Shown piece by piece: positions 43,676 to 51,539 of a stretch of 64,000 nt of DNA (position 1 is the first letter of the stretch; the number at the start of each line of letters is the position of its first letter). A program made the position numbers and the translations under genes. A model generated the notes under the pieces. That model was given only the letters and a program-made list of their open reading frames with translations, did not search any database and was not told the DNA's origin. This DNA comes from Candidatus Freyarchaeota archaeon (lineage in GTDB: Archaea > Asgardarchaeota > Jordiarchaeia > Jordiarchaeales > Jordiarchaeaceae): the NCBI GenBank assembly GCA_030587365.1, contig JAUQZE010000022.1, positions 124,001 through 188,000 on the forward strand, read 5' to 3'.

Positions 43676-43936
43676 TTAATGCGCATCCAGCTCAATTTCA
43701 CTTTCGAATTTTTTAGTGATGTATTTGTGATATATCCAGAATGGAACAAGGAACATTACGGCATAAATTATCGAGCCTATTAATAAGTTGAGCCTATGGA
43801 AGATAAAATACTCTACAACCGGTCCTAGAATCGCCCATGCTAAAACTGGTTGCCACAAAGACTTTTTATGAAAGATTAGGAATGTTGCAGAGTAAATACT
43901 AAAGGAAATAGAATCTGCATAACAACCTCCATCCAT
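43676..43936 (-). pseudogene. Truncated copy of the small membrane protein at 44932
   Basis: From YSATFLIFHKKSLWQPVLAW onward it matches the 123-residue protein at 44932 almost residue by residue to the end (WIYHKYITKKFESEIE). The N-terminal ~50 residues, holding the first membrane helices, are missing and replaced by unrelated codons (MDGGCYADSISF). Probably a non-functional fragment left by duplication. Confidence 0.6.
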
Positions 43937-44044
43937 ACGGATTCGGTTCCCGGGGAGTCTAGTGTGCCGGGACGAAACTTCTCGAAAAGAGGACTCAACG
44001 TAAAGTATAAATTATGGTTATACTGTATAACATTTGGTGATACT

Positions 44045-44332
44045 ATGATAAGCAAGCGTGTTATTGGACCGAAAGGCCAGGTAGTAATCCCTAAGGAGAT
44101 GAGGGATGTGTTAGGGCTACGGGAAGGAAGCGAAGTGGTGGTGGAGTTGAAAGGAGAGGGAGTTGTCATAAGAAGGGCAAGACCGGATTATGAAGAAGAG
44201 TCTTTCACCGACTACTTTACTAGGACGCACGCTCAAAAACTAGGAAAGCTCATAGACGTTAAGAAACTAGTTGAGGAGGAGGTTGCAGAGCGATGGCATA
44301 CCTCGACTCAAATGTCTTCATCTACCCAGTAA
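44045..44332 (+). CDS. vapB: AbrB-type antitoxin (VapB-like)
   Basis: Seen: 95 residues starting MISKRVIGPKGQVVIPKEMRDVLGL, a swapped-hairpin AbrB DNA-binding domain. The Glu-rich C-terminal half (DVKKLVEEEVAER) is the expected toxin-neutralising arm. The frame opens at 43964, but ATG 44045 begins the AbrB fold and follows GGTGA. Its end overlaps the start of the PIN toxin by 40 bases, so the two are translationally linked. It probably autorepresses the operon. Confidence 0.88.
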   Translation: MISKRVIGPKGQVVIPKEMRDVLGLREGSEVVVELKGEGVVIRRARPDYEEESFTDYFTRTHAQKLGKLIDVKKLVEEEVAERWHTSTQMSSSTQ

Positions 44333-44784
44333 TCTACAAGGAAACACTACTCCAAGCGGCAAAAGCAAGAGTAATACTAGCACACATCGAAAAAGGACTA
44401 ATCCACGCTTACACTTCAACCCTCACATGGGACGAACTCGTATGGGTAGTCACAAAAACACTAGGAAACAAAGACGCAGTAGAAAAGGGAAGAATGCTGC
44501 TACAATTCCCAAATCTGAAATTCATAAGCGTTGATGAGAATACTATACTCAAAGCGCAAAAGCTCGTAGAGAAATACCATTTAAAACCAAGAGATGCAAT
44601 ACACGCAACCGGAGCACTAAGCAAAAACCTAACAATAATAAGCGACGACACCGACTTTGACACGGTAAAAGAGCTAAAAAGAACAAGCATCAACCAACTT
44701 GCAGACAAACTACTAGAAAAAAAGATAAAAAACCACCAAACCACCAAAAACAGTAACAGAAGAAGGCCAGAAAAGCAAACGTAA
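44293..44784 (+). CDS. vapC: PIN-domain ribonuclease toxin (VapC-like)
   Basis: Seen: 163 residues, PIN fold with the acidic residues D5 (LDSNVFIY), E48 (TWDELVW), D101 (KPRDAIHA) and the SDDTDFD group near 118-123. All metal-binding residues are present, so it is probably an active RNase. The C-terminal tail is Lys/Asn/Arg-rich and longer than usual. A GAGGAGG site lies ten bases before the ATG inside the antitoxin gene. Confidence 0.9.
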   Translation: MAYLDSNVFIYPVIYKETLLQAAKARVILAHIEKGLIHAYTSTLTWDELVWVVTKTLGNKDAVEKGRMLLQFPNLKFISVDENTILKAQKLVEKYHLKPRDAIHATGALSKNLTIISDDTDFDTVKELKRTSINQLADKLLEKKIKNHQTTKNSNRRRPEKQT

Positions 44785-44931
44785 ACATTCAGTTCCGAGC
44801 AGCGAATTTCGTGAATCCGTTTATGAGAGGCTCGCATGTTTGTGACGGTGATGCTGAACCAGCTCAATGCTCATGAAGTTGCCCGCGGGCACCCAGTATT
44901 TGTTTGTGCTCACGTTGATTCTGGTTAATGC

Positions 44932-45303
44932 TTAAGGTGTGGCTATCTCAATTTCACTTTTGAATTTTTTAGTGATATACTTGTGATATATCCAGAATGG
45001 GACAAAGAACATTAAGGCGTAAATTATTGAATCTACTATTATGTTGAGCCTAAGGAAGATAAAATACTCAACGACTGGTCCTAGAATCGCCCACACTAAA
45101 ACCGGCTGCCACAAAGCCCTCTTATAAAAGATTAGGAATGTTGCAGAATAGATTAAACCGTACCAGCCTAGGAAGAAGAGAGGCCACCATGTGTTTTGGA
45201 AAAGTGTTCCGTCACCTATCGTGTTTGCTATAGTTTCAAAGACCAGAGCTGTGACGTAGGATACGGCTAAAAAAGCGAGATATCCTTTCACTATGTTATT
45301 CAT
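44932..45303 (-). CDS. Small integral membrane protein, 123 aa
   Basis: Not recognised. Seen: four hydrophobic segments (about 7-25, 38-58, 65-85, 90-110), the motif LWQPVLVWAILGPVVEYFIF with a Glu in a helix, and a positively charged end HKYITKKFKSE. No signal peptide cleavage site or catalytic motif is seen. No ribosome site is visible before the ATG, so the transcript may be leaderless. A truncated copy lies at 43676. Confidence 0.65.
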   Translation of the reverse strand: MNNIVKGYLAFLAVSYVTALVFETIANTIGDGTLFQNTWWPLFFLGWYGLIYSATFLIFYKRALWQPVLVWAILGPVVEYFIFLRLNIIVDSIIYALMFFVPFWIYHKYITKKFKSEIEIATP

Positions 45304-45478
45304 GGTAGAAGGTTAAGTAACTCGTACATAAAATTTTATCGTTAGCTGTTTTGAGAGTTTGCTCAATCAGGAGAAGGCTTTTATACTAAGCACACTAAGA
45401 ATCAAAAAATGAGTACTAGATGAGCAATATTTTAAGCATATTGTTATTGAATTTACTGATTTATTGAGGGTTGTGAGT

Positions 45479-46636
45479 ATGCGTGAGGTTGCTATTATTG
45501 GTTGTGGTATGACGCGTTTTGGGCAGCTGGAGGATAAGTCCCTTACGGATCTAATGGTTGAGTCTAGTCTGAAGGCTATTTCTGATGCTAACGCTTCTGA
45601 TAGTGATTTTGATGCGGTTTATGTGGGTAACATGTTTTCCGGTGAATTTAATAGGATGACAGGAATCGCGAGCGTGCTTGTGGATAGACTTAGTTTGCTT
45701 CCAGCGGCGGCGGATAAGGTTGAAAATGGACCTGCAAGCGGAGGCTCAGCGCTCAAGGAAGGATTTCAAGCCATCGCATCCGGATTTTCCGACCTTGTGT
45801 TGGTTACCGGTGTTGAGAAAATGACTTCCTTGCCAAACCCTTACGTTAGCTCCGCCATAGCGACCCTAACCCACCCCACCGGGGAGTACAAGTACGGCGC
45901 TACCTTACCCTCTTTAGGGGGGCTCCTAGCCCAATTGTATTTGAAGAAGTATAATGTTAAACGCGAGTTGCTCTCCTTGGTGGCGGTTAAAAATCATAAA
46001 AACGGGGTTCACAATCCTTACGCTCACTTCCAGAAGGAAATAACGCTTGAAAAGGCGTTGGCTTCACCAATTATTGCCGATCCCCTACGTCTATTCGATG
46101 TTTGTCCGGTAAGCGACGGAGCAGCTTCTCTGGTGCTCTGCGCGGCTGAGAAGGCGAAACAGTACAATGACACACCGGTACTGATTAAGGGATTCGGACA
46201 GGCTACCGATATTCAGATGGTCGCTGAGCGCGACGACCCTACAGTTTTGGAAGCTTTGAGAATAGCTGCAAAAAAAGCCTACACTATGGCGAAAGTCAAA
46301 CCGCAGGACATAGATTTTGCAGAGCTTCACGACGCCTTCACCATACTGGAAATAGTTCAATCGGAGGATGTGGGATTCTTCAAGAAGGGAGAAGGAGCAA
46401 AAGCTTTGGAGGAGGGCAAAACCTGGCTTGACGGTTACCTTCCCATAAATCCCAGCGGAGGATTAAAGGCGAGAGGACACCCTGTAGGGGCCACTGGTGT
46501 AGCTCAGGCAGTCGAGATTACGTGGCAGTTGAGGGGAGAAGCAGGAAAACGCCAAGTGCCCGATGCGGAGAAAGCGTTGTCAGTTAATTTCGGCGGCTTT
46601 GGCAACAACATTGTAGTACACATTTTCCAAAGATAA
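45479..46636 (+). CDS. Thiolase-fold protein with the nucleophilic Cys replaced by Pro
   Basis: Seen: 385 residues of the SCP2-type thiolase family: REVAIIGCGMTRFG start, the LHDAFTILE motif, and GGLKARGHPVGATG with the catalytic His. At the position of the acyl-accepting Cys (normally ACASG) the sequence is VENGPASGG, so P85 replaces it. Classical thiolysis or condensation through a thioester is therefore not expected; the protein may bind CoA esters, use another mechanism or support a partner. The start is ATG 45479 after GAGGG; the frame opens at 45464. It precedes an SDR dehydrogenase gene on the same strand. The intact thiolase at 61459 keeps its Cys. Confidence 0.88.
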   Translation: MREVAIIGCGMTRFGQLEDKSLTDLMVESSLKAISDANASDSDFDAVYVGNMFSGEFNRMTGIASVLVDRLSLLPAAADKVENGPASGGSALKEGFQAIASGFSDLVLVTGVEKMTSLPNPYVSSAIATLTHPTGEYKYGATLPSLGGLLAQLYLKKYNVKRELLSLVAVKNHKNGVHNPYAHFQKEITLEKALASPIIADPLRLFDVCPVSDGAASLVLCAAEKAKQYNDTPVLIKGFGQATDIQMVAERDDPTVLEALRIAAKKAYTMAKVKPQDIDFAELHDAFTILEIVQSEDVGFFKKGEGAKALEEGKTWLDGYLPINPSGGLKARGHPVGATGVAQAVEITWQLRGEAGKRQVPDAEKALSVNFGGFGNNIVVHIFQR

Positions 46637-46761
46637 CAATGAGGTTCAAAAAATAGTACACATCAAATTAGTTATGCTTACTAAAGGAAACGAAACTCTT
46701 ATGAATTGGTTTACTAAATTTTAATCGACTCAATAATAGTGAATTTTTAGGGTGATATAAA

Positions 46762-47715
46762 ATGGCAATATCACTTAAAGGAAAGGTAGCTATAGTAACT
46801 GGTGCTGGAAGAGGTTTAGGCAGAGAAGAAGCCTTACTCCTCGCAAAGCACGGTGCAAAAGTGATTGTTAACGATATGGGCGGAAGCCACGATGGAAAGG
46901 GCGAGTTCCACGGCCCAGCAGACGATGTGGTTAAAGAGATCAAGAAGATGAAAGGCGAAGCCGCACCCAACTATGAGAGCGTTACCAGCTTTCAGGGAGC
47001 GAAGAATATAATAGACCAGGCTATAAGCACATTCGGGAGACTGGATATTCTGGTTAACAACGCGGGAATCCTCAGGGACAAGATGATTTTCAACATGGAA
47101 GAAGAGGAGTTCGACGCTGTTATAGGGGTTCATCTTAAGGGAACCTTCAACTGCACCAGACATGCCTGCAATTATTGGAGAGCTGAATCAAAGGAGGGAA
47201 AACCAGTCGCAGGGAGATTAATAAACACCACCTCTGACGCCGGATTACTCTACAATGTAGGTCAGAGCAACTATGCAGCAGCAAAGGCGGGAATAACATC
47301 CTTCACACTCGTCGTAGCCAAAGAAATGGTAAAATACGGAGTAACAGCAAACGTGATAGTACCAGTAGCTAGAACCCGTTTAACAACCGAGGCCACCCCC
47401 TCCATGGCCCCCCTGATGGGAACCAAGGAGGACTTCGAAAAGAGGTACGGGTACGATCCCCTAGGACCCGAAATGATGTCTCCCCTAGTTGTTTACTTAG
47501 CATCCGACGAAGCCAAGGACATAACGGGTCAGGTGATTAGAGTGGTCGGTGGAAACCTGTGGTTACTGCAAAGCTGGAAGTCTAGTGAAGTAGTGAAACG
47601 TAGTCCCAAGGGTATATGGAAGCCGGAAGAGATTGGTCCAAAACTAAAAGAACTCGTAGCAAAAGCCCCAAAAAGGGAAGAACTAGCAGGAGTAATAATG
47701 AACGCTCTAAGTTAA
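46762..47715 (+). CDS. Short-chain dehydrogenase, (3R)-hydroxyacyl-CoA dehydrogenase-like
   Basis: Seen: 317 residues. The NAD(P)-binding motif is TGAGRGLG (residues 13-20), and NNAGIL follows at 99-104. The catalytic set is S158 (NTTSDAG), Y171 and K175 (SNYAAAKAG). The stretch VIVNDMGGSHDGKG after beta-strand 2 is typical of the MFE-2/HSD17B4 group, which oxidises 3-hydroxyacyl-CoA. The Asp after strand 2 suggests NAD rather than NADP. The C-terminal ~60 residues extend beyond a minimal SDR. The GGTGAT site precedes the ATG. It is located after the thiolase-fold gene, so a beta-oxidation-type role is likely. Confidence 0.9.
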   Translation: MAISLKGKVAIVTGAGRGLGREEALLLAKHGAKVIVNDMGGSHDGKGEFHGPADDVVKEIKKMKGEAAPNYESVTSFQGAKNIIDQAISTFGRLDILVNNAGILRDKMIFNMEEEEFDAVIGVHLKGTFNCTRHACNYWRAESKEGKPVAGRLINTTSDAGLLYNVGQSNYAAAKAGITSFTLVVAKEMVKYGVTANVIVPVARTRLTTEATPSMAPLMGTKEDFEKRYGYDPLGPEMMSPLVVYLASDEAKDITGQVIRVVGGNLWLLQSWKSSEVVKRSPKGIWKPEEIGPKLKELVAKAPKREELAGVIMNALS

Positions 47716-47877
47716 ACCTCCATTTTTCCTTCTTTTTATTGAGACGCGTAAGCCATCCTTAATTAATAGAGATTCTTTGAAATTTTTGGTTGCGATTTCT
47801 AAAGAATTCTTTTATCTTCTCCCTCGCGATAAGGCTCCATGCGAAAGCTGGGAGTAGTTCACACCTCGAGCCTTAAC

Positions 47878-48270
47878 TTATTTTAGATTATGGTTACACT
47901 TTATGTTTTCTCTTTTGGAGGCCCATTCCATTAAGGGTACCATTGAATCTCTAAGTTCGATTCCATCCTGAGTTAATGAGTATTCTACCCTGGGCGGTAC
48001 TTCTGCAAAAATTTCTTTTTTTATTAGTCCGGCTTTTTCTAATTCTTTTAATTTATCTGCTAATGCTTTTGGGCTTATGTTTCCTAAGTTTTCCATAATT
48101 TTGTTGAATCTCAATTTTTTATTATTGCCTATTGTAGCTATGATTAGTAGTGCCCATTTTTTACCGATAATGTTTATGACACCTTCAATCGGACATAAAC
48201 AAATTACATTTTCTCCATCGGTTCTATCGGTACAATTATTGGGACACTGAGTCTTACTTTCTCTTTGCAT
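47878..48270 (-). CDS. HxlR-family transcriptional regulator
   Basis: Seen: 130 residues with the HxlR core: CPIEGVINIIGKKWALLII, LRFNKIMENLGNISPKALADKLKELEKAGLI, VEYSLTQDG. An N-terminal extension carries cysteines (CPNNC, then CLC), which could sense metal or redox state as in some HxlR proteins. It is divergent from the Cys-rich mini-protein gene at 48370 across a 99-base spacer with three TACTAT repeats, so it probably controls that gene and itself. Confidence 0.88.
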   Translation of the reverse strand: MQRESKTQCPNNCTDRTDGENVICLCPIEGVINIIGKKWALLIIATIGNNKKLRFNKIMENLGNISPKALADKLKELEKAGLIKKEIFAEVPPRVEYSLTQDGIELRDSMVPLMEWASKRENIKCNHNLK

Positions 48271-48369
48271 AGTATATGCCCTTTTTTTTAGTTTCTATAT
48301 TACTATAAACTTGATAGTTTAAATACTTTACTATCTATATCTACTATTAAAAATATAGGAGGCGAAAAA

Positions 48370-48567
48370 ATGTGCGAATGTTTTACAGCACCACACTCTC
48401 ACAAAGCAATAGAGTCTGGCTATTCCGGATGTGGTTGTGGTTGTTTAGGAATGAGACGATTCATGACTTCTGAGGAACAGGCAGAGATACTAGAGAACTA
48501 CAAGAAGCAGTTACAAAAAGAGCTTACGGGCGTAGAAGAGAAAATAAAGCAGATAAAAAGAGAGTAA
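48370..48567 (+). CDS. Cys-rich mini-protein with coiled-coil tail
   Basis: Seen: 65 residues. The N-terminal half is Cys/His-rich (MCECFTAPHSHK, then GCGCGCLGMRRF) and the C-terminal half is a charged helix (EEQAEILENYKKQLQKELTG). It resembles small archaeal proteins of the DUF5320 kind in layout, though I cannot be sure of the family. A perfect GGAGG site lies before the ATG. It is probably metal-binding. Divergent from and probably regulated by the HxlR protein. Confidence 0.7.
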   Translation: MCECFTAPHSHKAIESGYSGCGCGCLGMRRFMTSEEQAEILENYKKQLQKELTGVEEKIKQIKRE

Positions 48568-48619
48568 AATGGTGTTGGTATCTGTTGTAATTGCTAGGCT
48601 AAAGAGATAGTGCCTTAAA

Positions 48620-48852
48620 TTATTCTTTTTTCATTAATCTTATGAATTCGTCCTTCGTTAAACCGGCTTGTTTGATGATGGCAACCAACAAACCCTTTTT
48701 TATTTCTTTGTGATCTGGAATCACTATCCTCGTGTAAGGTGGCTTATTCAACTAAAGAACTATGTGGCTTCTTCTCTGATGATGAACCTTGAGCCGATTT
48801 TAGCTAGGATTTTTACGACTTTTCTACCTGATAAGACGGGAATCTTACTCAT
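48620..48852 (-). pseudogene. hicA: hicA toxin pseudogene (frameshifted)
   Basis: On the reverse strand the reading begins MSKIPVLSGRKVVKILAKIG and then hits a stop. After two frame changes it resumes as RIVIPDHKEIKKGLLVAI and ends KDEFIRLMKKE. This is the HicA fold: an mRNA interferase with a dsRBD-like structure whose catalytic His (usually in GSH) lies exactly in the damaged part. It overlaps the end of hicB by eight bases, so it was the second gene of a hicBA operon. The toxin should be inactive. Confidence 0.75.
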
Positions 48853-49066
48853 AGATTTTCACTAAGGTCACTTCAGGCTTGGTATCAACTGGCACTGGCA
48901 AGCCGTCATTCTTAAGGCTCTCAATATAAGCTTCTATGGCTTCCCTGATGTTCGCCAAAGCCTCCTCTCTTGTATCGCCCTGAGAGAAGCATCCTGGAAG
49001 CGTGGGGCAGAAAGTCACATAACCCTTTCCCTCTACGTCGGGCTCTAGAACGACTACGAATTCCAT
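48845..49066 (-). CDS. hicB: HicB-like antitoxin
   Basis: Seen: 73 residues, MEFVVVLEPDVEGKGYVTFC, then PTLPGCFSQGDTREEALANI and EAIEAYIESL, the partial RNase-H fold of HicB. No C-terminal DNA-binding domain is present. The start is ATG 49066 after GGTGA; an in-frame ATG nine bases earlier is less well placed. It is intact although its hicA partner is broken. Confidence 0.85.
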   Translation of the reverse strand: MEFVVVLEPDVEGKGYVTFCPTLPGCFSQGDTREEALANIREAIEAYIESLKNDGLPVPVDTKPEVTLVKIYE

Positions 49067-49205
49067 TCCCGTCACCGATAGTACTATTATTGGAAGTACC
49101 TTTTAAAGGGTTCTCTAGGGAAACTAATACTTGTTTCCAAGTTAATGAATTCTTGTCTTGAATTCGTTCTCCGCTCTTATTTTTCAAAGCTCACAGATTG
49201 CAGTA

Positions 49206-49304
49206 TTAAACAGTTTCAACATTAAACTTATCTATCACGCTGAGCCCTAAAATTTGCTCGAATGTTCTTTGTCGTGATATAATTAAATCAGTTTCAAGCT
49301 CGTC
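49206..49304 (-). pseudogene. Short unidentified coding remnant
   Basis: The reverse strand encodes DELETDLIISRQRTFEQILG, then LSVIDKFNVETV and a stop, with a protein-like composition. Just upstream, in another frame, is KRVPVQLALGG. It looks like the 3' end of a decayed gene that I cannot name. The rest of 49067-49563 shows no gene. Confidence 0.35.
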
Positions 49305-49563
49305 CCCCTAAAGCTAGTTGCACCGGAACCCTCTTTGATTAACTACGCTCTTGGTTATTTGAGCTTAAATTTTTGATTACGGTTTCTGGAGAATCCTTTT
49401 TACTACTAAAAAGCACATTTCTTAATCTTTATTCTCGCTGCACTTCATAAGTTTTGAGACTCGGGCACCTCGAAAAACAGTGTCGCGATAAGAAAATAAA
49501 GAGTAACACACACCACAGAAAAAAGAAAAAATAGAGGAAAGTGTGAGCGATTCGACCGCTCTT

Positions 49564-51009
49564 CTAGCTTCCACGCTTCCACAACCAGTAAATAAGGACT
49601 ATTGCCACCACCGCCACAGCCAGAACACCGCCCACCAAGAGTGGTACACCAACCCCAGCACCAGACTGCGCAAAGAAAACAGCCATCAGAAGTAATAAGG
49701 GTAAAACACTTGGCGGAGACGGGAGATACCCAATCCTGAAGTAAACATCATAAGCATAACCGCTTCCTTCCTGTTCATAGCTCTGCCAAGCTACCACGAA
49801 GCCGCCATAGAAACAGCAGACAGAATTACGCTCTTGATTGTCTGTGGTATAATTGTTCACCTGTATGTCGCCGGTCAGGTTGCCACCAGTAGAGTTAAAG
49901 ACCTTAGCAAAAACACCGTACCAATCTGTGTCCTGATAAAAGCTATCCCAAGCTACCACGAAGGAATCGTCAGAGAAACAGCAGACAGAAGGATTCCTTT
50001 GATCGCCTGAAGCGTAGGTGTTCACCAGTATGTCGTCGGTCGTGTTGCCCCCAGTAGAGTTGAAGACCTTAACGTAAACTTCGTAATCAGTTCCGGCTTG
50101 GTTGCTCATCCAAGCTACCACGAAGCCGCCATAGAAACAGCAGACAGAAGGACCCACTTGATAGTTTGTGATGTTGCCGTTCACTAGGATATCGTCATCT
50201 GTCTGGTTGTCGCCCGTTTTGTTGAAGATCTGGGCGTAGACACCGTAACCACTGGTGTCCTGACCATTGCTCTGCCATGCTACCACGAATCTGTTAGAGA
50301 AACAGCAGACAGATGGATACTCTTGAGCGTTTGCGGTGTAGGTGTTCACCTGTATGTCGTCGGTCTGGTTGTCGCCCATTGTTGAGTTGAAGACCTTAGC
50401 ATAAACACCGGAAGTGTCTCCTTGGCCTTCGCCATTCCAAGATATCACGAAGCCACTGTTGTCAGGAAAACAGCAAACAGAAGGAAACACTTGATCGTTT
50501 GTGGTGTAGCCGTTCACCAGAATGTCTTTGGTCTGGTTGTGGCCCGTAGAGTTGAAGAGCCTGAAATAAACGTTGTAGTCTCCATCGTGATTGCTCTGCC
50601 AAGCCACTACGAAGGAGCCGCCGGAGAGGCAGCAGACAGAAGGAAACTCTTGCTGGCCGCTAGTGTTGCCGTTCACTAGGATGTCGTCGGTCTTATTTCT
50701 GCCCGAAGAGTCAAAGAGCTTAACACAAATATCAACTGCCCCGCCAGGCCTGCCCTCCCAGGCCACCACGAAGGAGCCGTCGGAAAAACAGGAAACAGAA
50801 GGAAACCATTGATCGCTTGTGATGTTGGTGTTTGCTCGTATCTCGTTTCCCCACGTTACGGTTATGTCCTTTGGGGTTGACTGGAGTGCTGTTGTTTGGG
50901 TGAGTGTCCACATTAATGGTGTTTGGCTGTTTTGCTGTGTTAGTGCCACGGTGGTTAGGCTCAGCGTGAGAACCAGAAGGATTAGGACTAATCCAGTTCT
51001 CTTTTTCAA
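49564..51009 (-). CDS. Secreted, membrane-anchored repeat protein
   Basis: Seen: 481 residues. A signal peptide (MKKRTGLVLILLVLTLSLTTVAL) is followed by seven repeats of about 50-60 residues with the pattern Q--PSVCCF---FVVAWQS, then Y-VY-KVFNSTG-NQTDDILVN. A C-terminal hydrophobic helix is followed by WLWKRGS. The Ser/Thr/Asn-rich repeats resemble beta-propeller blades, and the paired CC in nearly every repeat is unusual. It is probably an outward-facing surface or adhesion protein anchored at the C-terminus, rich in N-x-S/T glycosylation sites. The start is TTG after GGGAAG. Confidence 0.8.
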   Translation of the reverse strand: MKKRTGLVLILLVLTLSLTTVALTQQNSQTPLMWTLTQTTALQSTPKDITVTWGNEIRANTNITSDQWFPSVSCFSDGSFVVAWEGRPGGAVDICVKLFDSSGRNKTDDILVNGNTSGQQEFPSVCCLSGGSFVVAWQSNHDGDYNVYFRLFNSTGHNQTKDILVNGYTTNDQVFPSVCCFPDNSGFVISWNGEGQGDTSGVYAKVFNSTMGDNQTDDIQVNTYTANAQEYPSVCCFSNRFVVAWQSNGQDTSGYGVYAQIFNKTGDNQTDDDILVNGNITNYQVGPSVCCFYGGFVVAWMSNQAGTDYEVYVKVFNSTGGNTTDDILVNTYASGDQRNPSVCCFSDDSFVVAWDSFYQDTDWYGVFAKVFNSTGGNLTGDIQVNNYTTDNQERNSVCCFYGGFVVAWQSYEQEGSGYAYDVYFRIGYLPSPPSVLPLLLLMAVFFAQSGAGVGVPLLVGGVLAVAVVAIVLIYWLWKRGS

Positions 51010-51539
51010 TTTCTTCCCTCATTCTTTTTATTTTTTGTTTCATTTTTTGATCTTTACCTGCTCCTCGTGGAGGCTCACTAGTAAGGGTGTTGCGGCTTCT
51101 CTAAAAGCGCCCCCATACTTGCTGTGTTTGCCTCCTCTATGTCGAAGTCACTTAGGTTTGGTGGAAGCAGGTTAACGGCTTGGAAGCCGTACTTATTAGC
51201 CCAGCCCCGTCAACTTTTATGGTTTTCCGCCCCTTGTGATGCTGATAGAGTATAAGGAGGGAGACGCTTTCATATATTATATATTTACCATTTTAAATAG
51301 GTTTCTATATTCTCTCTTTAAAGAAATTTTTGAATCATTTTGATTGTAAAGAAAAGCTCCTTTACCGAAAAGGAGCCATAAAAAGGCAGATTGCACACCC
51401 GGTTTGATTCAAAAACTTTTGAAGTAATATATATTATTTTAACGGTTTTTTCACTGGTACTAACTTTTGGGGGAACAGCACTTGAAGGAAACTTTGAGAG
51501 ATGAGTGGGGATTCTTGGATGTCCAAGAAAAGTAGATTT
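51010..51539. other. Intergenic region with an unidentified coding-like relic
   Basis: Near 51068-51200 the reverse strand reads GFQAVNLLPPNLSDFDIEEA, then NTASMGALLEKPQHPY and a stop. Immediately upstream in another frame is KGRKTIKVDGAGLIST. This looks like a frameshifted gene end of unknown family. 51241-51540 is AT-rich without further features. Confidence 0.3.

Noticed and set aside
44785..44931. Reverse-strand reading RINVSTNKYWVPAGNFMSIE after the small membrane protein
   Set aside because: Short, with no start and no recognised family. It cannot be separated from a chance open frame.
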